From contig JAYEPB010000012.1 of the NCBI GenBank assembly GCA_034723595.1, positions 1 to 22,168 of the forward strand: a DNA stretch of 22,168 bases, in the 5' to 3' direction. This document shows positions 14,696 through 21,237 of the stretch, piece by piece (within the stretch, counting starts at the first letter, position 1; the number at the start of each line of letters is the position of its first letter). A model generated the notes under the pieces. That model worked only from the letters and a program-made list of their open reading frames with translations, was not told where the DNA came from and ran no database searches. The position numbers and the translations under genes were made by a program. Source of the DNA: JAGLGH01 sp034723595. GTDB taxonomy: Archaea; Nanobdellota; Nanobdellia; Woesearchaeales; JAGLGH01.

Positions 14696-15220
14696 ATGGA
14701 ATCAGAAAGAGTGATATTAGTAGATGCAAATGATAACGAAATTGGAACAGAAGAGAAACTGCTAGCCCATAGGCTAGGAAGACTTCATAGAGCATTCTCT
14801 GTCCTTATTTTTAACTCACAAGGCCAATTGTTATTGCAGAAGAGGGCAGAGAACAAATATCATTGCGGAGGGCTGTGGTCAAATACATGCTGCAGCCACC
14901 CAAGGCCAGGTGAACTTCTTAAAGATGCAGCCTCCAGGCGATTGAAAGAAGAGATGGGTGTGGGATGTGAAGACTGCGAATTTAAAAAGGTATTCTCTTT
15001 CAGATACTGCGTAGATTTTGCAAATGGTCTTACTGAAAATGAGATAGACCATGTTTTTGTAGGAATTTCAAACAAGATACCAATTCCAAACAGAAAAGAA
15101 GTTTCAGAATTCAAATGGGTAAATCTTGATGAATTGAAAGCTGATATTCTGGCAAATCCAACACATTACACTCCCTGGTTGGGATTGATTCTTAAATCTT
15201 TGGATAAGCATAATATCTAA
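14696..15220 (+). CDS. idi: Isopentenyl-diphosphate delta-isomerase, type I
   Basis: The enzyme interconverts isopentenyl and dimethylallyl diphosphate, the starting units of archaeal isoprenoid lipids. The 174-residue protein has the Nudix-like type I fold. Visible residues are HRAFSVLIF (His31), TCCSHPRPGE with the catalytic Cys66, RRLKEEMG as the Nudix-box equivalent, and ENE (114-116) with the metal/catalytic glutamates. I start it at the ATG at 14696, which follows AGGTG with good spacing; an in-frame GTG at 14687 lies inside that ribosome-binding site. Most archaea use the unrelated FMN-dependent type II enzyme, so a bacterial or haloarchaeal-like origin is possible. It follows the AbrB-like gene closely. 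Confidence 0.93.
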   Translation: MESERVILVDANDNEIGTEEKLLAHRLGRLHRAFSVLIFNSQGQLLLQKRAENKYHCGGLWSNTCCSHPRPGELLKDAASRRLKEEMGVGCEDCEFKKVFSFRYCVDFANGLTENEIDHVFVGISNKIPIPNRKEVSEFKWVNLDELKADILANPTHYTPWLGLILKSLDKHNI

Positions 15221-15268
15221 ATTTATAATCTCCAATGTTTAAAATTAAGATCTCAGAATAGATTAAAA

Positions 15269-15652
15269 CTATTTTTTATTTTTACGATTAGTCTCTTTTA
15301 TTACTTTATCTTTCAATCTGGATAAATCATGCTCCAGCTCTCTTTCACCACTTAATCTACCTACAAGATATCCCACTATTATAAAAATGGCAGCCATTAG
15401 TAGACTACGATAAAGAGGGGGGGCAGCTTCAAATATAAGGCTAATGATAATCACAAGAGTTCCAAAAAAAGCAGCAACTGATATCCCTTTATTTCCCCAC
15501 CATATTGTGGCTAAAGTAATAGGAATGTAAATAATATGGGTCAAAACTCTAAAAGATTCATAAAAAGCCAGGATAAAACAGATAATAATACAAGAGAGAA
15601 TCATTATTGCCATACAAAACTGACGTTTTATCTTGCCAAAACAATATTTCAT
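15269..15652 (-). CDS. Stand-alone membrane sensor-like domain protein
   Basis: The product (127 residues from the ATG at 15652) has about four membrane helices and ends in a charged, probably helical tail (ERELEHDLSRLKDKVIKETN). The segment SFRVLTHIIYIPITLATIWW, followed by GNKGISVA, resembles the N-terminal membrane part of many archaeal PAS/histidine-kinase sensors. The tail looks like the start of their signalling helix. Here the gene stops where PAS or kinase domains would follow. A TATTTAAA box centred 27.5 bases before ATG 15652 favours that start; ATG 15661 adds three residues. It may be a truncated sensor or a free-standing partner subunit. Function is unproven. Confidence 0.65.
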   Translation of the reverse strand: MKYCFGKIKRQFCMAIMILSCIIICFILAFYESFRVLTHIIYIPITLATIWWGNKGISVAAFFGTLVIIISLIFEAAPPLYRSLLMAAIFIIVGYLVGRLSGERELEHDLSRLKDKVIKETNRKNKK

Positions 15653-15661
15653 AAAAAACAT

Positions 15662-15896
15662 TTATAGGTGGGGGATATTTAAAGATTTGTTTGCACTTGG
15701 AAGTAGTCTTTCTCGAAATAAACTAGGTTATATAGTATTATATTGTATCTACTGCAATTAATATATCAGAAATTCTGAAAGTTTAAATCTATTCTGGTTT
15801 AAATCTTTTTTACTCGCATAAATATAAATATTTGTAGAAAAAGTAAGCAGAATAAACAGAATCTTTATATATCTCCTTATAAATCCTATTATCAAG
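15662..15896. other. Intergenic region with two divergent promoters
   Basis: The minus-strand TATA box for the membrane protein (15676-15683) and the plus-strand TTTATATA (15864-15871) for the next gene lie at its two ends. In between are a direct repeat of GTTTAAATCT (about 15781 and 15798) and a hyphenated palindrome, CAGAAATTCTG (15768-15778). No gene is visible. Confidence 0.4.
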
Positions 15897-16289
15897 ATGG
15901 AATTAAATGATAGGATAAAACAACTTGAAAAATATGGAATTATTTATAATTCAATGCCTTTAGAAGAAACTGACAAAGATTTTAGAGGTGATATTGTTAT
16001 GAGATTTGATGCAGGTAACTTAGAATGTGTTCTTCCTTATAAAAAAGAGTTTCCTAAACTAACGCAATATGTAGAAAAAGAGGATGGTATTTATAGAATA
16101 TTAAAAGCTGAAGTTGGAGATGCAAAAGCAAATAAAACATTCAATCATGGGTTATTCCAGACCGGCGCTATTATTGAATCTGAAACTCATGTAATTATGG
16201 ACTACAAATCAGAGAGGAAATATATTTTTGAGATGCCATCAAGAAAATATCTTAATCCCTCATTTAATGGACCTTTTAATCATGGATAA
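15897..16289 (+). CDS. Hypothetical protein, 130 residues
   Basis: I do not recognise this family. The protein is soluble and has mixed charge, with no membrane segment, signal peptide or classical motif. Conserved-looking stretches are EVGDAKANKTFNHGLFQTGA and, near the C-terminus, SERKYIFEMPSRKYL. A single Cys sits at about residue 42. The FNHGLFQTGAIIES segment resembles one in the unknown protein at 5562-5996, which hints at a shared family with differing C-termini. The ATG lies about 29 bases after a TATA box centre, so the gene is probably leaderless or has a very short leader. Confidence 0.65.
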   Translation: MELNDRIKQLEKYGIIYNSMPLEETDKDFRGDIVMRFDAGNLECVLPYKKEFPKLTQYVEKEDGIYRILKAEVGDAKANKTFNHGLFQTGAIIESETHVIMDYKSERKYIFEMPSRKYLNPSFNGPFNHG

Positions 16290-16590
16290 TTACTACTTTT
16301 AGAATCTCTGCTTTGATTTTTATAAATCATAGAAATGACAATAAAATTCTACTTTTTCTTTAATAACCCTTTTTTAGATATAATCTTATCTTTCATGCCA
16401 GATATTCTTTCTGTCATCTCCAATTTACCCCTTAATTTTATGAAATATATTGCCGTAAATATAAAAATTACTGCTCTCAAAGAATTACCAAACAATAACC
16501 ATAAATCCTTTGAAATTATTCCTAATAAGAACTCAAACTAATAACATAACATAGAAAAGATTTATTAACTTAGATTATTATCCATAAATA
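16290..16590. other. 301-base intergenic stretch, one possible small gene
   Basis: No secure gene is seen. On the minus strand one frame is open from 16537 to the stop at 16349, and from a TTG at 16495 it would encode 48 residues with one hydrophobic helix (VIFIFTAIYFIKL) and a Lys-rich tail. No ATG or strong ribosome-binding site supports it. A plus-strand frame of 68 codons at 16335-16541 has a TATA-like box only about 12 bases before its ATG, too close to work. The 3' end holds the promoter of the SprT-like gene (GATTTATTAAC, 16559-16569). Confidence 0.35.
16559..16569 (+). promoter_or_regulatory. TATA box of the SprT-like gene
   Basis: GATTTATTAAC, preceded by GAAAA, is centred about 27 bases before the ATG at 16591, giving a leaderless start. 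Confidence 0.45.
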
Positions 16591-17319
16591 ATGAACATAA
16601 TAGAAAGGGCTTTCAAGGGATTATTTCCAGATAAAGAACTAAAGCATGATCTTAAAATCAAGTATTCTGGTAAGTTCAGCAGCTACAATGCTAATGTCAG
16701 ATATACTCCTAAAGCAATGGTATTCGGGCTGAGCAGGGACTGGCGGCTGGTGGATGAGGATATTAGGATAGGTCTTTTCCAATCTCTTCTTGCAAAGGTC
16801 TTCAAGACAAAAAAAAGCACCATAAACATGGATCTTTATAACCTTTTCATAAAGAATCTGCATACAGCAATTCCAAAGACAATGACAGAGCCTGCTCTTG
16901 AGGAATCATTTCTCCGTGTGAATGAATCATATTTCCTGGGAATGGTTGAAAATCCAAATCTAAAATGGGGGCAGCATTCAACAAGAAAGCTTGGATCTTA
17001 TGATTACCATTCTGATACAATATCAATCAGCAGGATATTTGAAGAATCTGATAAGCGTCTGCTTGATTTTGTCATGTTCCATGAAATGCTCCATAAGGTT
17101 CATAAGTTCAAAGTTACGAACGGAAGAAACCTGCATCATTCTATATTATTCAAGAAGACAGAAAAAGAATTTGAAAACAGCGAGGATATAGAAAAACAGA
17201 TTGCGCGCCATGTGCGAAGCTGGAAGAGGAATGTAGCATTCAAGGGCTCAGGCAAGAGAAAGGTTCTTAGATATCCCGGAAATCCATTTAAAGCCAAAAA
17301 AAGATTTGGATTTTTTTGA
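16591..17319 (+). CDS. SprT-like zinc metallopeptidase domain protein
   Basis: The 242-residue protein carries the zincin motif HEMLH at 164-168. A third ligand candidate lies in LHHSILFKKTEKEF (His182/His183), the HG/HxxxF arrangement of the SprT/SPRTN and related M48-like families. The N-terminal 120 residues are helical and unlike anything I can name. LGSYDYHSDTISISRIF, ahead of the active site, is typical of SprT domains (a strand leading to the HExxH helix). The C-terminus (about 209-242) is very basic (Lys, Arg), which would suit binding to DNA or RNA. A role in cleaving proteins bound to DNA is possible but is inference. No signal peptide is present, so it should act in the cytoplasm. 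Confidence 0.75.
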   Translation: MNIIERAFKGLFPDKELKHDLKIKYSGKFSSYNANVRYTPKAMVFGLSRDWRLVDEDIRIGLFQSLLAKVFKTKKSTINMDLYNLFIKNLHTAIPKTMTEPALEESFLRVNESYFLGMVENPNLKWGQHSTRKLGSYDYHSDTISISRIFEESDKRLLDFVMFHEMLHKVHKFKVTNGRNLHHSILFKKTEKEFENSEDIEKQIARHVRSWKRNVAFKGSGKRKVLRYPGNPFKAKKRFGFF

Positions 17320-17353
17320 TATTTCCTAATAAACCTTGTTTAAAATAATAAGC

Positions 17354-17361
17354 TTTAAATA
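17354..17361 (+). promoter_or_regulatory. TATA box of the histone gene
   Basis: TTTAAATA here predicts a transcript start near 17384 and a leader of about 47 bases. The leader holds a strong Shine-Dalgarno sequence (GAGGAGGG, 17419-17426), unlike the leaderless genes nearby. Confidence 0.5.
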
Positions 17362-17430
17362 TAACCTAATTTACACATTAAAATAGAAAAAGATTAATTT
17401 GCATAAAAATAAGCAAAAGAGGAGGGAAAA

Positions 17431-17646
17431 ATGGCAAAAAGAGTATTGCCTTTGGCAGCAATGGAAAAACTGCTTAAGAACTGCGGTGCGGACAGAGTCT
17501 CTGATGAGGCAAAAGCTGCGCTTAGAAACGTGCTGGAAGAAGTTGGAGAGATGACAGGCAAACAAGCAATCAGGCTTGCGAACCATGCAGGAAGAAAGAC
17601 TGTGAAAGCTGATGATATCAAGCTCGCAAGGCTTACAATCAAGTGA
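17431..17646 (+). CDS. Archaeal histone (HMf family)
   Basis: The 71-residue histone-fold protein wraps and compacts DNA as dimers and longer assemblies. The sequence shows the three-helix pattern: LPLAAMEKLLKNCGADRVSD, then the long central helix from about 23 to 50, and GRKTVKADDIKLARLTIK at the end. The loop residues RVS and the GRKTVKADDI strand are the DNA-contacting and dimer signatures of the family. It is slightly longer than HMfB (69). A strong ribosome-binding site 4-5 bases before the ATG and its own promoter suggest high expression. Other histone genes may exist elsewhere. Confidence 0.95.
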   Translation: MAKRVLPLAAMEKLLKNCGADRVSDEAKAALRNVLEEVGEMTGKQAIRLANHAGRKTVKADDIKLARLTIK

Positions 17647-17661
17647 AGCTGTAATCAGGCT

Positions 17662-17699
17662 AATAGTCAGATTAAAAAACAATAGTCAAATTAGAAAAC
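17662..17699 (+). repeat. Tandem 19-bp repeat between histone and aIF5A genes
   Basis: Two adjacent 19-base units (AATAGTCAGATTAAAAAAC and AATAGTCAAATTAGAAAAC) differ at two positions. They lie just after the histone stop and before the aIF5A TATA box (17711-17718). They might be a paired binding site or part of the histone transcript end. Confidence 0.6.
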
Positions 17700-17710
17700 T
17701 TTAGAAACTT

Positions 17711-17750
17711 TTTTAAAAGACTGTGGGTTATTAATTAATTAGAAAGGTGA
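17711..17750 (+). promoter_or_regulatory. Promoter and ribosome-binding site of aIF5A
   Basis: TTTTAAAA (17711-17718) predicts transcription from about 17741. GGTGA (17746-17750) is a good archaeal Shine-Dalgarno sequence six bases before the ATG. Confidence 0.45.
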
Positions 17751-17756
17751 ATAATT

Positions 17757-18155
17757 ATGACAGGAACAAAACCAGTTTCAATCGGAACATTACAAAAAGG
17801 AAATTACATCGTCATTGACGGAGTCGCTTGTAGGGTGAATGATACACAGACATCAAGACCAGGAAAGCATGGTCATGCAAAAGTAAGGCTGACAGGCATT
17901 GGCTTGATTGACGGAAAAAAAAGGGTTCTCTTATCACCTGGCCATGATAATGTAGAAGTTCCAATAATCGACAAGAGAAACGCTCAGGTGCTATCAATAA
18001 ACGGCAGCACAGCAAGTGTAATGGACTCTGAAAGCTATGAAACATTTGATCTTAATATTCCTGAAGATCTTAAAGACCAGATAGTTGATGGATGCACTGT
18101 ACTTTATTGGGTAATCCTTAGCGACAAGGTCATGAAACAAGTAAAAACTGAATAA
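17757..18155 (+). CDS. eif5A: Translation factor aIF5A
   Basis: aIF5A helps the ribosome through difficult peptide bonds such as polyproline and supports termination. The 132-residue protein has the two-domain build: an N-terminal SH3-like barrel with the hypusination loop SRPGKHGHAK (modifiable Lys37) and a C-terminal OB fold ending near LSDKVMKQVKTE. The Lys to be modified to hypusine or deoxyhypusine is intact, so a deoxyhypusine synthase should exist elsewhere in the genome. It starts with ATG after GGTGA and is followed 22 bases later by the L40e gene, so the two translation genes form an operon. Confidence 0.96.
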   Translation: MTGTKPVSIGTLQKGNYIVIDGVACRVNDTQTSRPGKHGHAKVRLTGIGLIDGKKRVLLSPGHDNVEVPIIDKRNAQVLSINGSTASVMDSESYETFDLNIPEDLKDQIVDGCTVLYWVILSDKVMKQVKTE

Positions 18156-18177
18156 TAATCAAAAGGAGAGATAATAA

Positions 18178-18339
18178 ATGGCAAAATTTATAGAAGCAGA
18201 AAAAAGGCTTTTCAAGAACAAGTTTGTATGCAGGAATTGTAAAAGGTCAATCAAAGCTCCAAACATGTCTGTGATACAGGGAAAAGTCAAATGCAGAAAG
18301 TGCAACAGCAAGGCATTGAGAGTTGTACGTAAGAAATAA
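18178..18339 (+). CDS. rpl40e: Ribosomal protein L40e
   Basis: This small 53-residue gene encodes a zinc-ribbon ribosomal protein of the large subunit. The zinc ligands are Cys18/Cys21 (FVCRNC) and Cys39/Cys42 (VKCRKC), with KAPNM between them. The rest is basic, ending VVRKK. The length fits archaeal L40e (about 50), which lacks the ubiquitin fusion of eukaryotes. AAAGGAGAG lies about 8 bases before the ATG. It is 22 bases after the aIF5A stop, and its own stop codon lies inside the left arm of a long terminator-like hairpin. Confidence 0.94.
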   Translation: MAKFIEAEKRLFKNKFVCRNCKRSIKAPNMSVIQGKVKCRKCNSKALRVVRKK

Positions 18340-18366
18340 AAGATTTGCTGCGCAAATCTTTTATTT
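18334..18366 (+). terminator. Perfect 15-bp terminator-like hairpin after L40e
   Basis: AAATAAAAGATTTGC and GCAAATCTTTTATTT pair perfectly around a 3-base TGC loop. The left arm includes the TAA stop of L40e, and the right arm is T-rich (TCTTTTATTT). It looks like an intrinsic terminator or an mRNA 3'-end stabiliser for the histone/aIF5A/L40e block. Confidence 0.7.
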
Positions 18367-18395
18367 AGTGCATAACTATATAGGATAGAGTAGGA

Positions 18396-18438
18396 TTTTA
18401 AAAAATTTGATTTGGTAAATTTTTTTAAAAAAGAGGGT
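18396..18438 (+). promoter_or_regulatory. Promoter and ribosome-binding site of the site-2 protease gene
   Basis: TTTTAAAA (18396-18403) predicts a start near 18426. GAGGGT (18433-18438) precedes the ATG at 18447 by eight bases. Confidence 0.4.
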
Positions 18439-18446
18439 ATGATTAA

Positions 18447-19622
18447 ATGGATGTTCAATTAATTGGCGCAATAATATTCTTTACTCTTATGAGTATCTTT
18501 CTCATAATTAAGAGGAAAAACATCCACATACAAAAGATATTTTTCCCTATCTTATATTTTGCAATGTATAAGACACAGATTGGCGTCAAAGCCATGGATA
18601 CTTTTGCTAAAAGATTCAAGAAGCCGTTGCATTGGTTATCTTATGTAAGTATCGCTATAGGTTACTTGGGCATGGCAGTCATTGTTATATCTCTTGTGCA
18701 TAACCTTTGGAGGATCATAACTTCCCCTGGTGCAACAGCAGGAGTAGCTCTTGTCCTGCCTTTTAAAGTAAAAGGAGGATTCTATGTGCCATTTTTTTAT
18801 TGGATTATCTCTATTTTTATAATCGCTCTTGTGCATGAATTCTCTCATGGTATATATGCAAGACTCCATGGGATGAAAATCAAATCAAGTGGATTTGCTT
18901 TCCTTAACATAATTATTCCTATCCTTCCTGCAGCATTTGTTGAACCTGATGAAAAACAGCTTATGAAATCCAGCAGGAAGAAACAGCTGGATGTATTTGC
19001 AGCAGGTCCTTTTTCAAATATACTGCTCGCTTTCATCTCTCTTGGACTGCTCATGCTGTTGGCAGGACCAATTGCAGGAAATGTAATCGAAAATACTGGT
19101 GTGGGAATAACTGGACTGATAGATGAAGGCAGTAATTATCCTGCAGAAGAAGCAGGGATGGAAATTGGCGAGGTCATCACACAAGTAGAAGACATAAAGA
19201 TTACCAGTATTGATGAATTCATGGGGGTGCTGCAAAATTCAAGCCCTGGTGACACAATCAGCATAACAACAACAGAACATAATTATGAAATTGAATTAGC
19301 TCAACATCCTGAAAATAAAAACCTATCAATGCTTGGAGTTATGGTAAATCAGGATACAGGCATAAAAGACTCATTTTCTGGAGGAAGATATATAGGAGCA
19401 TTTATCATTTGGCTAATGGGTCTGATTTACTGGCTATTTGTGCTTAACCTGGGCATAGGACTGTTTAATCTTGCTCCTCTTGGACCTATTGACGGAGGCA
19501 GAATGCTTCTTGTCACACTTGAGAAATATATGTCTAAAAAAAGAGCAGAGACCATATGGAAGAAGATTAGTTTTGTATTCCTCATCCTAATTGCAGTAAA
19601 TATACTTGCTGCGTTTTTTTAG
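18447..19622 (+). CDS. Site-2-protease-type intramembrane metalloprotease (M50) with PDZ domain
   Basis: This is an intramembrane zinc protease of the S2P/RseP type that cuts membrane proteins within or near the bilayer, often regulatory ones. The 391-residue protein has an N-terminal helix, a helix at about 65-85, and then HEFSH (130-134) in a membrane helix as the zinc motif. A PDZ domain follows at about 225-300 (DEGSNYPAEEAGMEIGEVIT). NLAPLGPIDGGRM (341-353), with Asp349 as the third ligand, is in a late helix, and a final helix ends the protein. All catalytic residues are intact. It has its own promoter. Its substrate is unknown, and no anti-sigma-like partner is expected in an archaeon. 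Confidence 0.93.
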   Translation: MDVQLIGAIIFFTLMSIFLIIKRKNIHIQKIFFPILYFAMYKTQIGVKAMDTFAKRFKKPLHWLSYVSIAIGYLGMAVIVISLVHNLWRIITSPGATAGVALVLPFKVKGGFYVPFFYWIISIFIIALVHEFSHGIYARLHGMKIKSSGFAFLNIIIPILPAAFVEPDEKQLMKSSRKKQLDVFAAGPFSNILLAFISLGLLMLLAGPIAGNVIENTGVGITGLIDEGSNYPAEEAGMEIGEVITQVEDIKITSIDEFMGVLQNSSPGDTISITTTEHNYEIELAQHPENKNLSMLGVMVNQDTGIKDSFSGGRYIGAFIIWLMGLIYWLFVLNLGIGLFNLAPLGPIDGGRMLLVTLEKYMSKKRAETIWKKISFVFLILIAVNILAAFF

Positions 19623-19644
19623 ATTGCTGTATCCAATCCAAAGG

Positions 19645-19652
19645 TATATAAA
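19645..19652 (+). promoter_or_regulatory. TATA box of the TrmJ-like gene
   Basis: TATATAAA is centred 25.5 bases before the ATG at 19674, with no ribosome-binding site, so a leaderless mRNA is predicted. Confidence 0.55.
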
Positions 19653-19673
19653 TTCTGAATTAATTGAAGATTC

Positions 19674-20384
19674 ATGATATCAGTAATACTGATTGAGCCA
19701 GAGAATGCAGGTAATCTTGGAGCAATAGCTAGAGCAATGGCAAATTTTGGATTTAAAGAGCTTGTGCTAATCAATCCAAAATGCGACATAATGTCAAAAG
19801 AGGCAATGGACAGGGCTGTGCATGCTAAAAATATAGTAAAAAAAGCTGTTGTTGGAGACATTGACCTCCTTAGCAAATTTGATTATCTTATAGCTACTAC
19901 TGCTAAACTTGGTACAGATTATAATATCCCCAGAAGCCATGTCACCCCAAGGCAGCTTGCAGAAACCCTGGCAAGAATTTCAACTAAGTCTAAGATAGGA
20001 ATTGTTATAGGCAGGGAAAGCACAGGCATGACAAACAAAGAGATTAGGATGTGTGATTTTGTATGCACAATTACTGCTTTTGAAAAATATCCAACATTTA
20101 ATATAAGCCATGCTCTGACTATACTTCTATATGAGATATTTACAGAATCAGGGGAGAAGAAAATTGGAACGCAGATTATCCCTGCAGGGAAAACAGAAAA
20201 AGATGCGTTTTTTAAGGAGTTGCATCAACTTCTTGATGAGATAGAGTTTTCTACAAAAGATAAAAGAGAAACACAGAAGATTGTATGGCAAAAGCTGATT
20301 GGCAAATCGTTTTTGACTAAGAGAGAATTGTTTTCGCTGTTTGGGTTTGTGAGAAAGCTTAAAAAAGGCAGATGGAAAAATTAA
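19674..20384 (+). CDS. trmJ: TrmJ-like SPOUT tRNA 2'-O-methyltransferase
   Basis: This SPOUT (SpoU/TrmH) methyltransferase of 236 residues most resembles TrmJ, which methylates the ribose at position 32 of tRNAs. Motif 1 is EPENAGNLGAIARAMANFGF (residues about 8-27). Motif 2 is VIGRESTGMTNKEI. Motif 3 is YPTFNISHALTILLYE, which forms part of the trefoil knot that binds SAM. A C-terminal helical tail (about 165-236) ends in Lys/Arg-rich sequence and may bind tRNA. The gene is leaderless with its own TATA box. It converges on the minus-strand gene below, and the two stop codons overlap by four bases. Another SpoU-class substrate remains possible. Confidence 0.88.
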   Translation: MISVILIEPENAGNLGAIARAMANFGFKELVLINPKCDIMSKEAMDRAVHAKNIVKKAVVGDIDLLSKFDYLIATTAKLGTDYNIPRSHVTPRQLAETLARISTKSKIGIVIGRESTGMTNKEIRMCDFVCTITAFEKYPTFNISHALTILLYEIFTESGEKKIGTQIIPAGKTEKDAFFKELHQLLDEIEFSTKDKRETQKIVWQKLIGKSFLTKRELFSLFGFVRKLKKGRWKN

Positions 20385-20824
20385 TGGAATCCGTGCGAAT
20401 AGTCTCCAAATTTGACTCCATAGGATTTCCCCCATAAATCAACATTAATCACTCTTTTAGGGTTTATTCTTACTTTAAGATACTGGTGTAGACTGATATA
20501 CCAAACCATAGACCATCTCAATTTTAGGTCTTCATTCTTAAAGAAACCGCTTTTCACCAATAAAATCCTCATAAGATAATTTAATGTCGTACAATGCAAG
20601 AAACCGCTTCTATTCCATATTCTTTCCAGATTGGTATCAAACAACTTAAAGAATCGCGTATAGGTGTTCCACCGCTTTCCCCTATACTTTTTCGCAAGAA
20701 TATCATATGCGCATCTCAGGCATTCTTCCTTATTTTTTAATCTCCTGAGCTTTTTAATTGCTGCCTGCATCTGAAGAGGAATTTCATCAGGAATCCTTGC
20801 CTTTGAAAAGAGATTAGGAATCAT
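20381..20824 (-). CDS. Transglutaminase-like putative cysteine peptidase
   Basis: The 147-residue protein shows a likely Cys-His-Asp triad in transglutaminase order: Cys78 in GFLHCTTLNYLM, His113 in ISLHQYLKV and Asp129 in VINVDLWGK. The helix after the Cys and the His strand leading to the Asp are what that fold needs. It ends with KFGDYSHGFH. I recall similar proteins in DPANN archaea but cannot name the family. It could be a peptidase, amidase or peptide N-glycanase-like enzyme. No signal peptide is seen, so it is probably cytoplasmic. It is coupled (ATGA overlap) to the upstream winged-helix gene, which suggests the two act together. Confidence 0.7.
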   Translation of the reverse strand: MIPNLFSKARIPDEIPLQMQAAIKKLRRLKNKEECLRCAYDILAKKYRGKRWNTYTRFFKLFDTNLERIWNRSGFLHCTTLNYLMRILLVKSGFFKNEDLKLRWSMVWYISLHQYLKVRINPKRVINVDLWGKSYGVKFGDYSHGFH

Positions 20825-21138
20825 TTTTTCTTTTTATCAAAATATTTCTTGACATCAGAATTCATCATAGCCTTTGCATTATTGCCTAGCTTGTAATATA
20901 TTTTTTCAGCTTCTCCGCCCCATGAATAGTCGCCTTTCTCTTTCTTGATTTTGTCAATGGCAAACTCTTCAATCGCAAGGCCTTTCCTGAGATGATAGTA
21001 GATTACCCTCATTGTCACTTTAGGAAATATCTCCCTATATACCTTATATATCTCATATCCATATCCACTTTTCATAAAATAAAGAATCTCAATAATGTTC
21101 TGCCTTATTTTCGATCCAAGCGGTCTGCCTCGTCCCAT
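20821..21138 (-). CDS. Winged-helix DNA-binding protein, PadR-like
   Basis: The 105-residue protein has an N-terminal winged-helix domain: IRQNIIEILYFMKSGYGYEI, then IYKVYREIFPKVTMRVIYYH with the recognition helix, and a wing with LRKGLAIEEF. The order resembles PadR-type regulators (GYGYEIYK...YYHLRKG). The C-terminal part (about 60-105) continues SWGGEAEKIYYKLGNNAK and is Lys-rich. The N-terminal MGRGRPLGSK is an AT-hook-like basic patch. A TATATAAA-type box 27.5 bases before the ATG gives a leaderless start. The stop overlaps the transglutaminase-like gene as ATGA, so it may regulate or serve that enzyme. Confidence 0.72.
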   Translation of the reverse strand: MGRGRPLGSKIRQNIIEILYFMKSGYGYEIYKVYREIFPKVTMRVIYYHLRKGLAIEEFAIDKIKKEKGDYSWGGEAEKIYYKLGNNAKAMMNSDVKKYFDKKKK

Positions 21139-21159
21139 AAATAATATTGAAGCATATCA

Positions 21160-21170
21160 GATATATAAAA
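21160..21170 (-). promoter_or_regulatory. TATA box of the winged-helix/transglutaminase-like operon
   Basis: The minus-strand TTTTATATAT box is centred about 27 bases before the ATG at 21138. Confidence 0.5.
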
Positions 21171-21206
21171 CTTGTCTTTTCTGTATATATTGAAAAAATA
21201 TAAAAT

Positions 21207-21214
21207 TATTTAAA
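21207..21214 (+). promoter_or_regulatory. TATA box of the alpha/beta hydrolase gene
   Basis: TATTTAAA is centred 27.5 bases before the ATG at 21238, so the transcript is predicted to be leaderless. Confidence 0.5.
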
Positions 21215-21237
21215 TTGAGAACCATTATCCTTTTTAT

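Noticed and set aside
14510..15220. Toxin-antitoxin pair (AbrB-like antitoxin plus neighbour)
   Set aside because: The neighbour is clearly type I Idi, an essential-type metabolic enzyme, not a toxin.
16335..16541. 68-codon plus-strand frame in the gap before the SprT-like gene
   Set aside because: TATA-like box only about 12 bases before the ATG, unnatural composition, and an equally good opposing frame.
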